A stretch of 5,750 nucleotides of DNA from Actinomycetota bacterium (lineage in GTDB: Bacteria > Actinomycetota > Actinomycetes > Propionibacteriales > Nocardioidaceae), in assembly GCA_009702305.1 (NCBI GenBank), contig WLIH01000201.1, forward strand, positions 1-5,750, in the 5' to 3' direction. The position numbers were made by a program, and so were the translations under genes. Under the pieces are notes generated by a model. The model ran no database searches, was not told the origin of the DNA, and worked only from the letters and a program-made list of their open reading frames with translations. Positions within the stretch are counted from its first letter, which is position 1; the number at the start of each line of letters is the position of its first letter. Below, piece after piece: positions 1 through 5,750 of the stretch.

Positions 1-883
1 CTGCGATCAGCCGGGCGTGCCGGGAGGCCTGCTGCTGGCCGTCGGCGAGAGCCGAGCGGGCGAGGGTCTCGGTCGCGGCAGCCGTCGCCACGGCGTCGGT
101 GGCGGCGGCGAGCCCGCTGGTCGCGACCGCGCGCTGGTCGAGCGCCCAGGCCTGGAGCGACCCGTCGGCGGCGGGCTCGGCGAGCTCACGCAGGTCCCAC
201 GTGTCGGCAGGCTCGGTGTCGGTGGCCTCGCAGATCCTGCTCACGAGCAGCGCCAACCCGTGGTCGGCGTCGTCGGCGCGACGTCGTAGCGCGATCCGCC
301 GCTCGCGCAGCCAGCGCTCGACGTCCTCGAACCTGCTGGTCCGGAAGACCTGCTGCAGCAACTGGTGGCGCTCCTCCGAGCGCGCGCGCAGGAACGCCTG
401 GAAGCGGCCCTGCGGGAGCATCGCCACCTGGGTGAACTGGGTGAGGTTCATCCCGACCAGTCCGCTGACCAGATGACCGGTCTCGTCGAGGCGGGAGGAG
501 AGCGGCTGCCACTCGCCGCCGACGCGCTCCGAGATCGTGACGCTCGCCTGCTGGGTGGTCGTGCCGGTGCCGCGCCGCTTGGGGCGCTCCCAGGCGGGGG
601 AGCGGACGATGCGGAACCGTCGTCCGGACAGGGTGGCCTCGAGGCGGACCTGTGGTGCGGTGCCGGGGGCGGCCTGGTCGCATCGCAGCCGCTTCGCCGA
701 CCCCCGCTCACCCGGCACGTCGCCGTACAAGGCGAAGCACACGGCGTCGAGCACGCTGGTCTTGCCGGCCCCGGTCGCGCCGGAGAGCAGGAAGAGCCCG
801 GCCTCGGACAGCTCGTCGAAGTCGACCGCGACGGTGCCGGGGAACGGCCCGAACGCCGTCACCTCGAGGGAGTGCAGCCGCAT
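1..883 (-). CDS. sbcC: SbcC, ATPase subunit of the SbcCD exonuclease (N-terminal part, cut by left edge)
   Basis: This is the N-terminal 294 residues of the SMC/Rad50-like ATPase that pairs with SbcD to process DNA ends, hairpins and protein-blocked breaks in the cytoplasm. My translation begins MRLHSLEVTAFGPF, the usual SbcC opening strand. It contains a Walker A P-loop, GATGAGKTS, at residues 35-43, and the family Q-loop region MLPQGRFQAFLRA from residue 155 (Q158). From about residue 190 the sequence becomes Arg/Ala/Glu-rich and helical, as expected where the first coiled-coil arm begins. The Walker B and signature motifs and the zinc-hook CxxC lie beyond the window; SbcC proteins are usually around 1000 residues. 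The ATG overlaps the sbcD stop by one base (TGATG) and has a good Shine-Dalgarno, so the two are almost certainly co-translated. No frameshift is seen in this part. Confidence 0.95.
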   Translation of the reverse strand, partial: MRLHSLEVTAFGPFPGTVAVDFDELSEAGLFLLSGATGAGKTSVLDAVCFALYGDVPGERGSAKRLRCDQAAPGTAPQVRLEATLSGRRFRIVRSPAWERPKRRGTGTTTQQASVTISERVGGEWQPLSSRLDETGHLVSGLVGMNLTQFTQVAMLPQGRFQAFLRARSEERHQLLQQVFRTSRFEDVERWLRERRIALRRRADDADHGLALLVSRICEATDTEPADTWDLRELAEPAADGSLQAWALDQRAVATSGLAAATDAVATAAATETLARSALADGQQQASRHARLIA

Positions 884-2067
884 CAGGCAGGCACCTCGGC
901 CAGGGTGAACAAGGTGTCGACGTCGGCGTCCTCGCAGCAGGAGTCGACGGCCCGGCGCAGCAGCATGCCCTCCGCGGCACTGGGCGCCTCGCCGCGCATG
1001 GCCGTGATGAACTCCGTCGCGATGTCGTGATCGGAGCGGCCCTGCGAGCGTGCGGCGGGCAGGGTGCCGATGCTCGGTGCGACGGCATCGAAGCCGAGCA
1101 CCAAGGTGTGGGGGAACCGGCGGCGCAGCCGCTCCATCGCCTGGGCGGGTCGGTGCGCGTCGGCCAGGGTCGCCTGCACCCAGGACTGCTCGTGCTGCGC
1201 CAGGCGCGGGTCGTCGAGCAGCTCGTCGATGGTGCCGTGGAGGCGGGCGAGGGGACGGGGCACCGGTGCTTCGACGAACGCGCAGGTCGAGACGCCCGCC
1301 GCGCCGAGATCGACCAGCCAGGAGCCCTTGAGGTGGTCGGTCTCGGAGAAGGAGTAGGCCAGAGGGGAGCCGCTGTAGCGCACGGTCTCGGTCAGGGTGT
1401 GGCGCCCGTGCAGATGCCCGAGCGCGGTGTAGTCGACGCCGGTGAAGACCGACGTGGGCACGATAGAGACACCGCCGACGCTGATGTCGCGCTCGGAGTC
1501 GCTCGGCGCGACGTCGGCGCCGGGGCCGGCGACGAAGGCGTGGGCGAGCACCACCGATCGCGTGCCGGGTCTGCCGGCGAGGTCGCGACGCACCCGGACC
1601 ATCGCCTCGGTGAGTGCCGCTTCGTGCGAGCGACCGCTCAGGCTCCAGGGCTCGCGGACCGCATCGGGGTCGAGGTAGGGCAGGCCGTAGACCGCGACCG
1701 GGCCGTGCTCGTCGTCGAGCAGCACCGGTGTGCCGACCGAGGAGACGTCGGCACGGATATGGACGCCGGCTGCGTCGATCAGACGCGAGCTGAAGCCGAG
1801 TCGCTGGGCGGAGTCGTGGTTGCCCGTGGTCAGCACGACCCGCGCCCGCGAGCGCGACAGCCGGACCAGGGTCTCGTCGGCCAGCCGGACGGCGTCGACC
1901 TGGGGGAGCGCCCGGTCGTAGATGTCGCCGGCGACCACCACCAGGTCGACGTGCTCGGACTCGACGACCTCGAGCAGGTGGTCGACGTAGGCGGCCTGGT
2001 GGCCGAGCATCCCCTCACGGTGGAACGACCGGCCCAGGTGCCAGTCGGAGGTGTGCAGGATGCGCAT
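883..2067 (-). CDS. sbcD: SbcD, Mre11-like metallophosphoesterase nuclease subunit of SbcCD
   Basis: This is a 394-residue nuclease subunit, the usual SbcD length, acting with SbcC as a bacterial Mre11-Rad50 complex (Mn-dependent 3'-5' exonuclease and hairpin endonuclease in characterised homologues). All calcineurin-like phosphoesterase motifs are present in order: DWH with D8 and H10, GDIYD with D48, GNHD with N83, H84 and D85, a metal-binding His in LAHAF (H176), and GHLHG with H218 and H220. The C-terminal third, from about residue 270, fits the family's capping and SbcC-binding region. The ATG start gives the canonical MRILHTSDWHLG opening. No Shine-Dalgarno is evident, and a TAnnnT hexamer ends six bases before the ATG, so the mRNA may be leaderless. 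The gene overlaps sbcC by one base. It is separated from fdhD by 69 bp, enough for its own promoter. Nothing appears truncated or mutated. Confidence 0.97.
   Translation of the reverse strand: MRILHTSDWHLGRSFHREGMLGHQAAYVDHLLEVVESEHVDLVVVAGDIYDRALPQVDAVRLADETLVRLSRSRARVVLTTGNHDSAQRLGFSSRLIDAAGVHIRADVSSVGTPVLLDDEHGPVAVYGLPYLDPDAVREPWSLSGRSHEAALTEAMVRVRRDLAGRPGTRSVVLAHAFVAGPGADVAPSDSERDISVGGVSIVPTSVFTGVDYTALGHLHGRHTLTETVRYSGSPLAYSFSETDHLKGSWLVDLGAAGVSTCAFVEAPVPRPLARLHGTIDELLDDPRLAQHEQSWVQATLADAHRPAQAMERLRRRFPHTLVLGFDAVAPSIGTLPAARSQGRSDHDIATEFITAMRGEAPSAAEGMLLRRAVDSCCEDADVDTLFTLAEVPA
892..897 (-). promoter_or_regulatory. Ribosome binding site of sbcC inside the end of sbcD
   Basis: The minus strand reads GAGGTG, a six-base match to the anti-Shine-Dalgarno complement, eight bases before the sbcC ATG. 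It lies within the last codons of sbcD. It supports the ATG at 883 as the true sbcC start and independent ribosome loading in addition to coupling at TGATG. Confidence 0.7.
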
Positions 2068-2073
2068 GGGACG

Positions 2074-2079
2074 AACCTA
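2074..2079 (-). promoter_or_regulatory. Candidate -10 element (TAGGTT) for a leaderless sbcD transcript
   Basis: The minus strand carries TAGGTT, matching the actinobacterial -10 pattern TAnnnT, with exactly six bases between it and the sbcD ATG. Transcription would then start at the A of the start codon. No convincing -35 hexamer is visible 16-18 bases upstream; GCCACA at 17 bases matches TTGACA at only three positions. There is no purine-rich Shine-Dalgarno at normal spacing, which favours a leaderless reading. This is inferred from pattern and spacing only. Confidence 0.4.
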
Positions 2080-2084
2080 CGAGG

Positions 2085-2103
2085 CGCCACCGACAGTGTG
2101 GCG
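2085..2103 (-). repeat. Second inverted repeat between fdhD and sbcD
   Basis: CGCCAC and GTGGCG form a six-base-pair perfect stem around a seven-base loop, just upstream of the candidate sbcD -10 element. Its outer bases at 2102-2103 are also part of the neighbouring 2102-2127 stem, so the two structures compete in RNA. It could equally be a protein-binding palindrome near the sbcD promoter. A chance occurrence in GC-rich DNA cannot be excluded. Confidence 0.3.
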
Positions 2104-2127
2104 TCCCCACGCCGCGACCTGGGGACG
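2102..2127 (-). terminator. Stem-loop after fdhD, possible terminator or attenuator
   Basis: A perfect inverted repeat, CGTCCCCA and TGGGGACG with a 10-base loop, begins ten bases past the fdhD stop in the direction of transcription. The stem is GC-rich and should be stable. No U-tract follows on the minus strand, so it is not a textbook intrinsic terminator, although high-GC actinobacteria often use hairpins without one. It could instead slow or tune read-through from pepN-fdhD into sbcD. Its 3' arm shares bases with a second hairpin. Confidence 0.35.
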
Positions 2128-2136
2128 AGCTCCGGA

Positions 2137-2958
2137 TCAGCAGTAGCGCACGGCACGATCGGCCGCGGTGAAGCCCCACAGGGCGAGTCCGCTGTCGGCG
2201 GCGAGCCGGGCCGACAGGCTGGTCGGGGCTCCCACGGAGACCAACGAACCGATGCCTGCCGCGACCGCCTTCTGGACCAGCTCGAAGCCCGCTCGGCCGC
2301 TCACCACCAGGCACGCCTCGGCGGGGGCGGCCCCCGCCAGAACCCGTGCTCCAGTGACCTTGTCCACGGCGTTGTGCCGACCCACGTCCTCCCGCACGAC
2401 CAGCAGCTCGCCGTCGGCGCGGGCCAGCGCCGCGGCGTGCACCCCGCCGGTGCGGGCGAAGACGGCCTGGTGCTCGCGCAGCCGCGACGGCAGCGTCCGC
2501 ACCACTTCGGGTGTCGGCAGCGGGCCGTCCCACCGAGCCGCAGCCGCGACCTCGAGCGCGTCGGCGACGCTGTCGCTGCCGCAGACACCGCACGCCGACG
2601 ACCCGGCCGAGCGGGCCTCGTGGCGGGTGGTCGGCTCGCGCAACGGCGGTGCGTCGAGGCTGACGGTCACGACGTTGAACTCCTGGTCGGCGGCGAGATC
2701 GGCATCGGTGCAGTAGGCGACGCCGGCGACGCTCGGGGCGATGCCCTCGTGCACCAGCCATCCCGTCGCGAGCTCGAAGTCGTGCCCGGGCGTCCGCATG
2801 GTCACCCACACGCGGCGCGCGGCAGCACCCGGCCAGGCCAGTCTGACCTCGAGCGGCTCCTCGGTGGCCAGCCGGTCCTCGCGGTGCGACACCCGATCGG
2901 CGGTGTGCTCCTCGACGCGGGTGCGGACCGTCGGACCCGGACGGCGCGCGAGGCTCAC
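2137..2958 (-). CDS. fdhD: FdhD, formate dehydrogenase accessory sulfurtransferase
   Basis: This 273-residue FdhD protein is of normal family length. In E. coli, FdhD carries sulfur from IscS to the molybdenum (bis-MGD) cofactor before it enters formate dehydrogenase. The diagnostic cysteine pair is present as ACGVCG (C123 and C126). Other family blocks follow: FARTGGVHAAAL near residues 167-178, REDVGRHNAVDK at 189-200, SGRAGFELVQKA at 220-231 and GAPTSLS at 243-249. The N-terminal RTPGHDFELATGW block (55-67) is also typical. I chose the GTG at 2958 because it overlaps the pepN stop as GTGA, gives the right length, and no other plausible start lies before the conserved N-terminus. No Shine-Dalgarno precedes it, so translation probably depends on ribosomes finishing pepN. 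The protein ends in a Cys (C273), a small oddity. No formate dehydrogenase or molybdopterin gene is in the window. The reading frame stays open far upstream through pepN; that extension is an artefact. Confidence 0.95.
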   Translation of the reverse strand: MSLARRPGPTVRTRVEEHTADRVSHREDRLATEEPLEVRLAWPGAAARRVWVTMRTPGHDFELATGWLVHEGIAPSVAGVAYCTDADLAADQEFNVVTVSLDAPPLREPTTRHEARSAGSSACGVCGSDSVADALEVAAAARWDGPLPTPEVVRTLPSRLREHQAVFARTGGVHAAALARADGELLVVREDVGRHNAVDKVTGARVLAGAAPAEACLVVSGRAGFELVQKAVAAGIGSLVSVGAPTSLSARLAADSGLALWGFTAADRAVRYC

Positions 2959-5405
2959 GGGTGCGGGTACGCCGCGCGCACGGCGAGTCGCCGGACCAGG
3001 TCGTCGGTCTCGTCGATCACCCGGCGCCGCATCGAGGCGTCCAACGCGGGATCGGCGATCAGGGCGCGGGCCCGCTCCACCGTGCCGGCGTCGACCGGGG
3101 TCGTCGGGAAGAACGCCTCCGCAGCATCGGCCAGCACCCAGCCGCTGCGCACGGCGACGGTCGCGGGCAGCTCGTCGAAGTAGCGACCGACGTACGGCGC
3201 CACCAGCTCCTCCTGGCCACCGCGCCACATCGCGAAGCCGGTCGCGGTGAGCTCGTAGTTCGAGACGTCCACGACTCCGGTGAAGCGGTCCCAGGCGAAG
3301 GCCTTGGCCTCCTCGTCGGGGATCGAGGCGAGCGCTGCCGTGTGCTGGACCCGCGACACCGCGGTCGGCTCCGCCTCCAGGGCCGCCCGGAGCTCGGCGC
3401 GGTCCGCGGCGCCGACGGTGGCGAGGCGCCCGAGGATCCGCCAGCGCAGGTCCAGGTCGAGCGAGATCCCCGGGGGAGTGGCGGCGAGCCAGGAGCGCAG
3501 CCGGTCGGGGTCGGTGCAGGAGGCGATCGCGGCCCGCAGCGACGTCAGCTGCATCTCGGAGCCCGGCTCGGTGCTCGCCAGCCGCGCCATCACCGCGTGG
3601 TGCAGGCGCTCGCGGGCGCCGCTCGGCGAGACCGGCAGGAGCTCGTGGAAGACCCACGCCATGGTGCGGCGCTGGGTGTCCTCGGTGTCCTCGACCGGTG
3701 GGCTCGCCTCGACCAGGGCGAGAGCGTCCGCGGGGTCGAGCGCACCGCTGCGCAGCGCGCTCTTCACGCCGTTCCACACGGCCGCGCGCAGCTGTCCGTC
3801 GGCCATGCCGGGCAGCAGCTCGCGCAGCGCGGTGACGGTGAGGGCGTCGGGCTCCACCGCGCCCCACGAGTCCTCGTAGGGGTCGATCAGCACCGGCCGG
3901 TCGCCCGCGTCGTACGCCGTCGCGGGGCCGTCGAGGACGACCTGCTCGACCTCCCACCGCCCGTCGCGCTCGCTGGCGACCCGGATCGTGTGCCGACGGT
4001 CGGCGGGGTGCTCGGCCGGCGGCACCCGCAGGATCGTGCCCGCAGCGCGGTCGAGCAGGATCCGGTCGGGCCCGGCCGTGCGCAGCCAGCTGTCGGTGAA
4101 CGCCGACAGGTCGCCACCGCCCGCGCGCTCCCAGCTGGCGACCAGGTCGTGCATCGTCGCGTTGCCGAACCGGTGGCGCGTCATGTGGTCGACCACGCCC
4201 GCGAAGAACACCTCGTCGCCCAATCGGGCGTTGAGCTGCTTGAGGATGCTGGAGCCCTTGGTGTACGAGATGCCGTCGAAGTTCTGCAGGGCGGCGGTGG
4301 CGTCCTCCTCGCCGTTGCCCGCGACCGGGTGCGTGCTGGGTCGCAGGTCGGCGAGCAGCCCCCAGGTGCGCCGGGCGTAGGCCTGCTCGGCCATCGCGTC
4401 GGCGTACTGCGTGACGTCGGCGGTGACCCGGTTGCCGAGGTACTCGGCGAAGGACTCGTTCAACCACAGGTCGTCCCACCACCGCGGCGTCACGATGTTG
4501 CCGAACCACTGGTGCGCCATCTCGTGCGCGACCGTGGTCGCCCGTTGGATCCGCACTCCGCGCGTGACCCGGCTGGTGAAGATCAGCAGATCGCGGAAGG
4601 TCACGCAGCCGGGATTCTCCATCGCGCCGGCGTTGAACTCCGGCACGAACGCCTGGTGGTAGTCGCCGAACGGGTAGCGGATGCCGAAGAGCCGGTGGAA
4701 CTCGTCGAAGCACTGCTTGGTCATCGTGAAGAGCTCGTCGGCGTCGGTCTCGAGCTCGCGCACGAGGCTCGCCCGGGCGCTGAGGCCCAGCGGGATGCCG
4801 TCGTGCTCGTCGCGCAGGACGGCGTAGGGGCCGGCGACCAGGGTGACGAAGTAGGTCGACAGCGGCTGGGTCGGGCCGATCTCCCACCGACCCGGCTCGG
4901 GGTTGGTGCCGGGCGCATTGCCGACGACCACCCAGTCCTCGGGGGCGCGGACGTGGAAGGTGTACGCCGCTTTGAGATCGGGCTGATCGAAGCACGCGAA
5001 GATGCTGGGAGCTGCGTCCATGAACGACATGCCGTAGACGTAGTGGCGACCGTCGGCCGGGTCGACGCTGCGGTGCAGTCCTTCGCCGTCGTTGCGGAAG
5101 CGCATCACGGCGTCCACCACCAGCTCGTTGCGTCCCTCGACGGTCTCCAGCGGCACCCGGCCGCCCCGCAGCAGGTCGGCATCGACCACGCGGTCGTTGA
5201 GGCGGATCTCCCGCACGCGCAGCGGCTTGAGGTCGAGGAACGTCGTGCCGCCGCGCGAGGAGAAGGTGATCCGGGTCAGGGAGTCGAAGGTCTCGACATC
5301 GCCGGCCAGGTCGAGCGTTATGTCGTAGCCGTCGACCTCGAGGAGTGCCGCGCGTGCCGTCGCCTCGGAGCGCTGGAGTCCACGGGCAGCCTCGGTCGCA
5401 GTCAC
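2955..5405 (-). CDS. pepN: Aminopeptidase N, M1 family zinc metallopeptidase
   Basis: This 816-residue cytosolic zinc aminopeptidase removes N-terminal residues from peptides in protein turnover. The M1 signatures are complete: GAMEN at residues 260-264 (binds the substrate amino terminus), HEMAHQWFGN with zinc ligands H294 and H298 and catalytic E295, the third zinc ligand E317 in NESFAEY, and the transition-state tyrosine Y381 in GISYTKG. The N-terminal beta domain spans about residues 20-205, the catalytic domain about 210-460, and a helical C-terminal domain of the ERAP1-like kind runs to the end. The length is a little below the roughly 850 residues of Streptomyces-type PepN. There is no signal peptide. 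The GTG at 5405 is the only possible start: the frame meets a stop upstream and no ATG or GTG precedes the conserved AALLEVDGYDITLDL segment. AGCAGG abuts the GTG, too close for a normal ribosome site, so a leaderless mRNA is likely. The gene overlaps fdhD by four bases. Confidence 0.95.
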   Translation of the reverse strand: MTATEAARGLQRSEATARAALLEVDGYDITLDLAGDVETFDSLTRITFSSRGGTTFLDLKPLRVREIRLNDRVVDADLLRGGRVPLETVEGRNELVVDAVMRFRNDGEGLHRSVDPADGRHYVYGMSFMDAAPSIFACFDQPDLKAAYTFHVRAPEDWVVVGNAPGTNPEPGRWEIGPTQPLSTYFVTLVAGPYAVLRDEHDGIPLGLSARASLVRELETDADELFTMTKQCFDEFHRLFGIRYPFGDYHQAFVPEFNAGAMENPGCVTFRDLLIFTSRVTRGVRIQRATTVAHEMAHQWFGNIVTPRWWDDLWLNESFAEYLGNRVTADVTQYADAMAEQAYARRTWGLLADLRPSTHPVAGNGEEDATAALQNFDGISYTKGSSILKQLNARLGDEVFFAGVVDHMTRHRFGNATMHDLVASWERAGGGDLSAFTDSWLRTAGPDRILLDRAAGTILRVPPAEHPADRRHTIRVASERDGRWEVEQVVLDGPATAYDAGDRPVLIDPYEDSWGAVEPDALTVTALRELLPGMADGQLRAAVWNGVKSALRSGALDPADALALVEASPPVEDTEDTQRRTMAWVFHELLPVSPSGARERLHHAVMARLASTEPGSEMQLTSLRAAIASCTDPDRLRSWLAATPPGISLDLDLRWRILGRLATVGAADRAELRAALEAEPTAVSRVQHTAALASIPDEEAKAFAWDRFTGVVDVSNYELTATGFAMWRGGQEELVAPYVGRYFDELPATVAVRSGWVLADAAEAFFPTTPVDAGTVERARALIADPALDASMRRRVIDETDDLVRRLAVRAAYPHP

Positions 5406-5412
5406 CCTGCTG

Positions 5413-5418
5413 AGACTA
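5413..5418 (-). promoter_or_regulatory. Candidate -10 element (TAGTCT) for a leaderless pepN transcript
   Basis: TAGTCT on the minus strand fits TAnnnT and lies seven bases before the pepN GTG start, which places transcription initiation at or next to the start codon. No recognisable -35 hexamer sits at normal spacing; the nearest TTG-type sequence (TTGCCT) is only 12 bases away. This is a pattern-based inference. Confidence 0.4.
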
Positions 5419-5495
5419 GAGGGCCCGACGAGGCAACCGATCGGCTACCACCGGCGTCCACCTCCACAGACGGCGCGCCCCGCGTGCCCACGAAC

Positions 5496-5501
5496 GGGAG
5501 G
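5496..5501 (+). promoter_or_regulatory. Ribosome binding site of the secreted-protein gene
   Basis: GGGAGG lies nine bases before the ATG at 5511. It is a strong purine-rich Shine-Dalgarno and fixes the start. It contrasts with pepN and sbcD, which lack one. Confidence 0.75.
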
Positions 5502-5510
5502 ACTGACGCG

Positions 5511-5750
5511 ATGACGCGTTCTCACCACCAGCGCCGGGCTCGGGTCCTGGCGTCCACCACCGCAGCACTGGGACTGATGATCGGCGCCAGCACGCTGGCC
5601 TCGGGCACGGCCCAGTCGGCTGAGCCGGCCGGCGACTGCGCCACGCCGTACGACGCCAGCCTGCTCAAGCCGGGGGACGCCGTGAGCGGGCTGACGGTCG
5701 AGACGGGCACGACGCCCGAGGGCTTCACGGGCGAGGTCATCGGCACCCTC
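5511..5750 (+). CDS. Secreted protein with SpoIVB (S55) peptidase-like N-terminus, cut by right edge
   Basis: Only the first 80 residues are visible. They start with a Sec-type signal peptide: a basic n-region (MTRSHHQRRAR), a hydrophobic stretch at about residues 12-30, and small residues suited to cleavage around 30-37, for example after GTA at 34. The twin arginine at 8-9 is followed by A-R-V and so does not fit the Tat motif well. The mature start, after a Cys at 43, reads LLKPGDAVSGLTV then GTTPEGF and GEVIGTL. This recalls the opening of SpoIVB/S55 peptidase domains, where a PGxxGxGxTV segment is followed by GTxxExF and a short EVLGVL strand. In Bacillus, SpoIVB is a sporulation signalling serine protease; related secreted proteins of unknown role occur in non-sporulating bacteria. 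The catalytic residues, if any, lie outside the window. Family assignment is from memory of the motif. Secretion is firmer than the enzyme class. Confidence 0.65.
   Translation, partial: MTRSHHQRRARVLASTTAALGLMIGASTLASGTAQSAEPAGDCATPYDASLLKPGDAVSGLTVETGTTPEGFTGEVIGTL

Larger units (their letters stand above)
5406..5510. promoter_or_regulatory. Divergent intergenic region between pepN and the secreted-protein gene
   Basis: These 105 bases must carry signals for both divergent genes. Besides the pepN -10-like hexamer, I see two small palindromes, GGGCCC at 5421-5426 and CCGATCGG at 5437-5444, the latter near the middle and a possible operator half. For the plus-strand gene no housekeeping -35/-10 pair is evident. 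A GGCAAC (5432-5437) and CGTC (5455-5458) pair 17 bases apart loosely recalls extracytoplasmic-function sigma promoters. None of these sites is strong alone. Confidence 0.5.

Noticed and set aside
186..683. A 165-codon minus-strand open frame within sbcC
   Set aside because: It lies in another frame of sbcC, whose own frame carries the P-loop and Q-loop motifs.
2071..2085. A possible LexA/SOS box before sbcD, suggested by CGAAC
   Set aside because: Only one half-site is present; the matching GTTCG at the required spacing is missing.
2015..2809. A 264-codon minus-strand open frame across fdhD and the start of sbcD
   Set aside because: Low-complexity Arg/Gly-rich product out of frame with two well-supported genes; no start context or domain.
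652..3183. An 843-codon open frame on the plus strand, antisense to sbcC, sbcD and fdhD
   Set aside because: The product is rich in Arg, Gly, Ala and Val with no recognisable domain. It crosses three convincing minus-strand genes. Long antisense open frames are expected where third codon positions are nearly all G or C.
2959..4995. Minus-strand extension of the fdhD frame that would give a 952-residue protein
   Set aside because: Its first two thirds are the shadow of pepN in another frame, Arg/Pro/Ala-rich and without family motifs. Only the part from the GTG at 2958 resembles FdhD.
5513..5550. Twin-arginine (Tat) export signal in the secreted protein
   Set aside because: R8-R9 are followed by A-R-V and not by the hydrophobic residues of the Tat motif, so a Sec signal peptide fits better.
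5522..5746. A 74-codon minus-strand open frame opposite the secreted protein
   Set aside because: It is antisense to a gene with a strong ribosome site and signal peptide and shows no features of its own.

Overview
The window is very GC-rich (roughly 70% by eye), uses GTG as well as ATG starts, and has tightly packed genes. Together with the protein types this points to a high-GC actinobacterium, plausibly of the Nocardioides/Propionibacteriales kind. That placement is an inference from composition and family resemblance only.

Layout. Almost everything lies on the minus strand and reads right to left: a complete M1-family aminopeptidase N (pepN, 5405 to 2955), a complete FdhD sulfur carrier for formate dehydrogenase (fdhD, 2958 to 2137), a 69-bp gap with two overlapping inverted repeats, a complete SbcD nuclease (sbcD, 2067 to 883), and the first 294 residues of the SbcC ATPase (sbcC, 883 to the left edge). 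A 105-bp divergent intergenic region (5406-5510) separates pepN from the only plus-strand gene. That gene starts at 5511 and runs off the right edge. It encodes a secreted protein whose first mature residues resemble the start of SpoIVB-type (S55) peptidase domains.

How the genes work together. sbcD and sbcC form the classic Mre11-Rad50-like pair: SbcD supplies the metal-dependent nuclease and SbcC the ATP-driven SMC-like clamp. Their stop and start overlap (TGATG), which suggests coupled translation. pepN and fdhD overlap by four bases (GTGA) and are probably also coupled, although peptide degradation and formate dehydrogenase maturation have no obvious shared pathway. No formate dehydrogenase gene is in the window. 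Both pepN and sbcD have a TAnnnT -10-like hexamer 6-7 bases before the start codon and lack a usable Shine-Dalgarno sequence, the pattern of leaderless actinobacterial transcripts. This would make pepN-fdhD and sbcD-sbcC two separate transcription units.

The complete genes are intact with their catalytic motifs in place. I see no mobile element, CRISPR array, tRNA or rRNA, and no clearly new system. The least ordinary points are the overlapping hairpins before sbcD, the paired leaderless-start signals, the pepN-fdhD coupling and the incomplete S55-like secreted protein.
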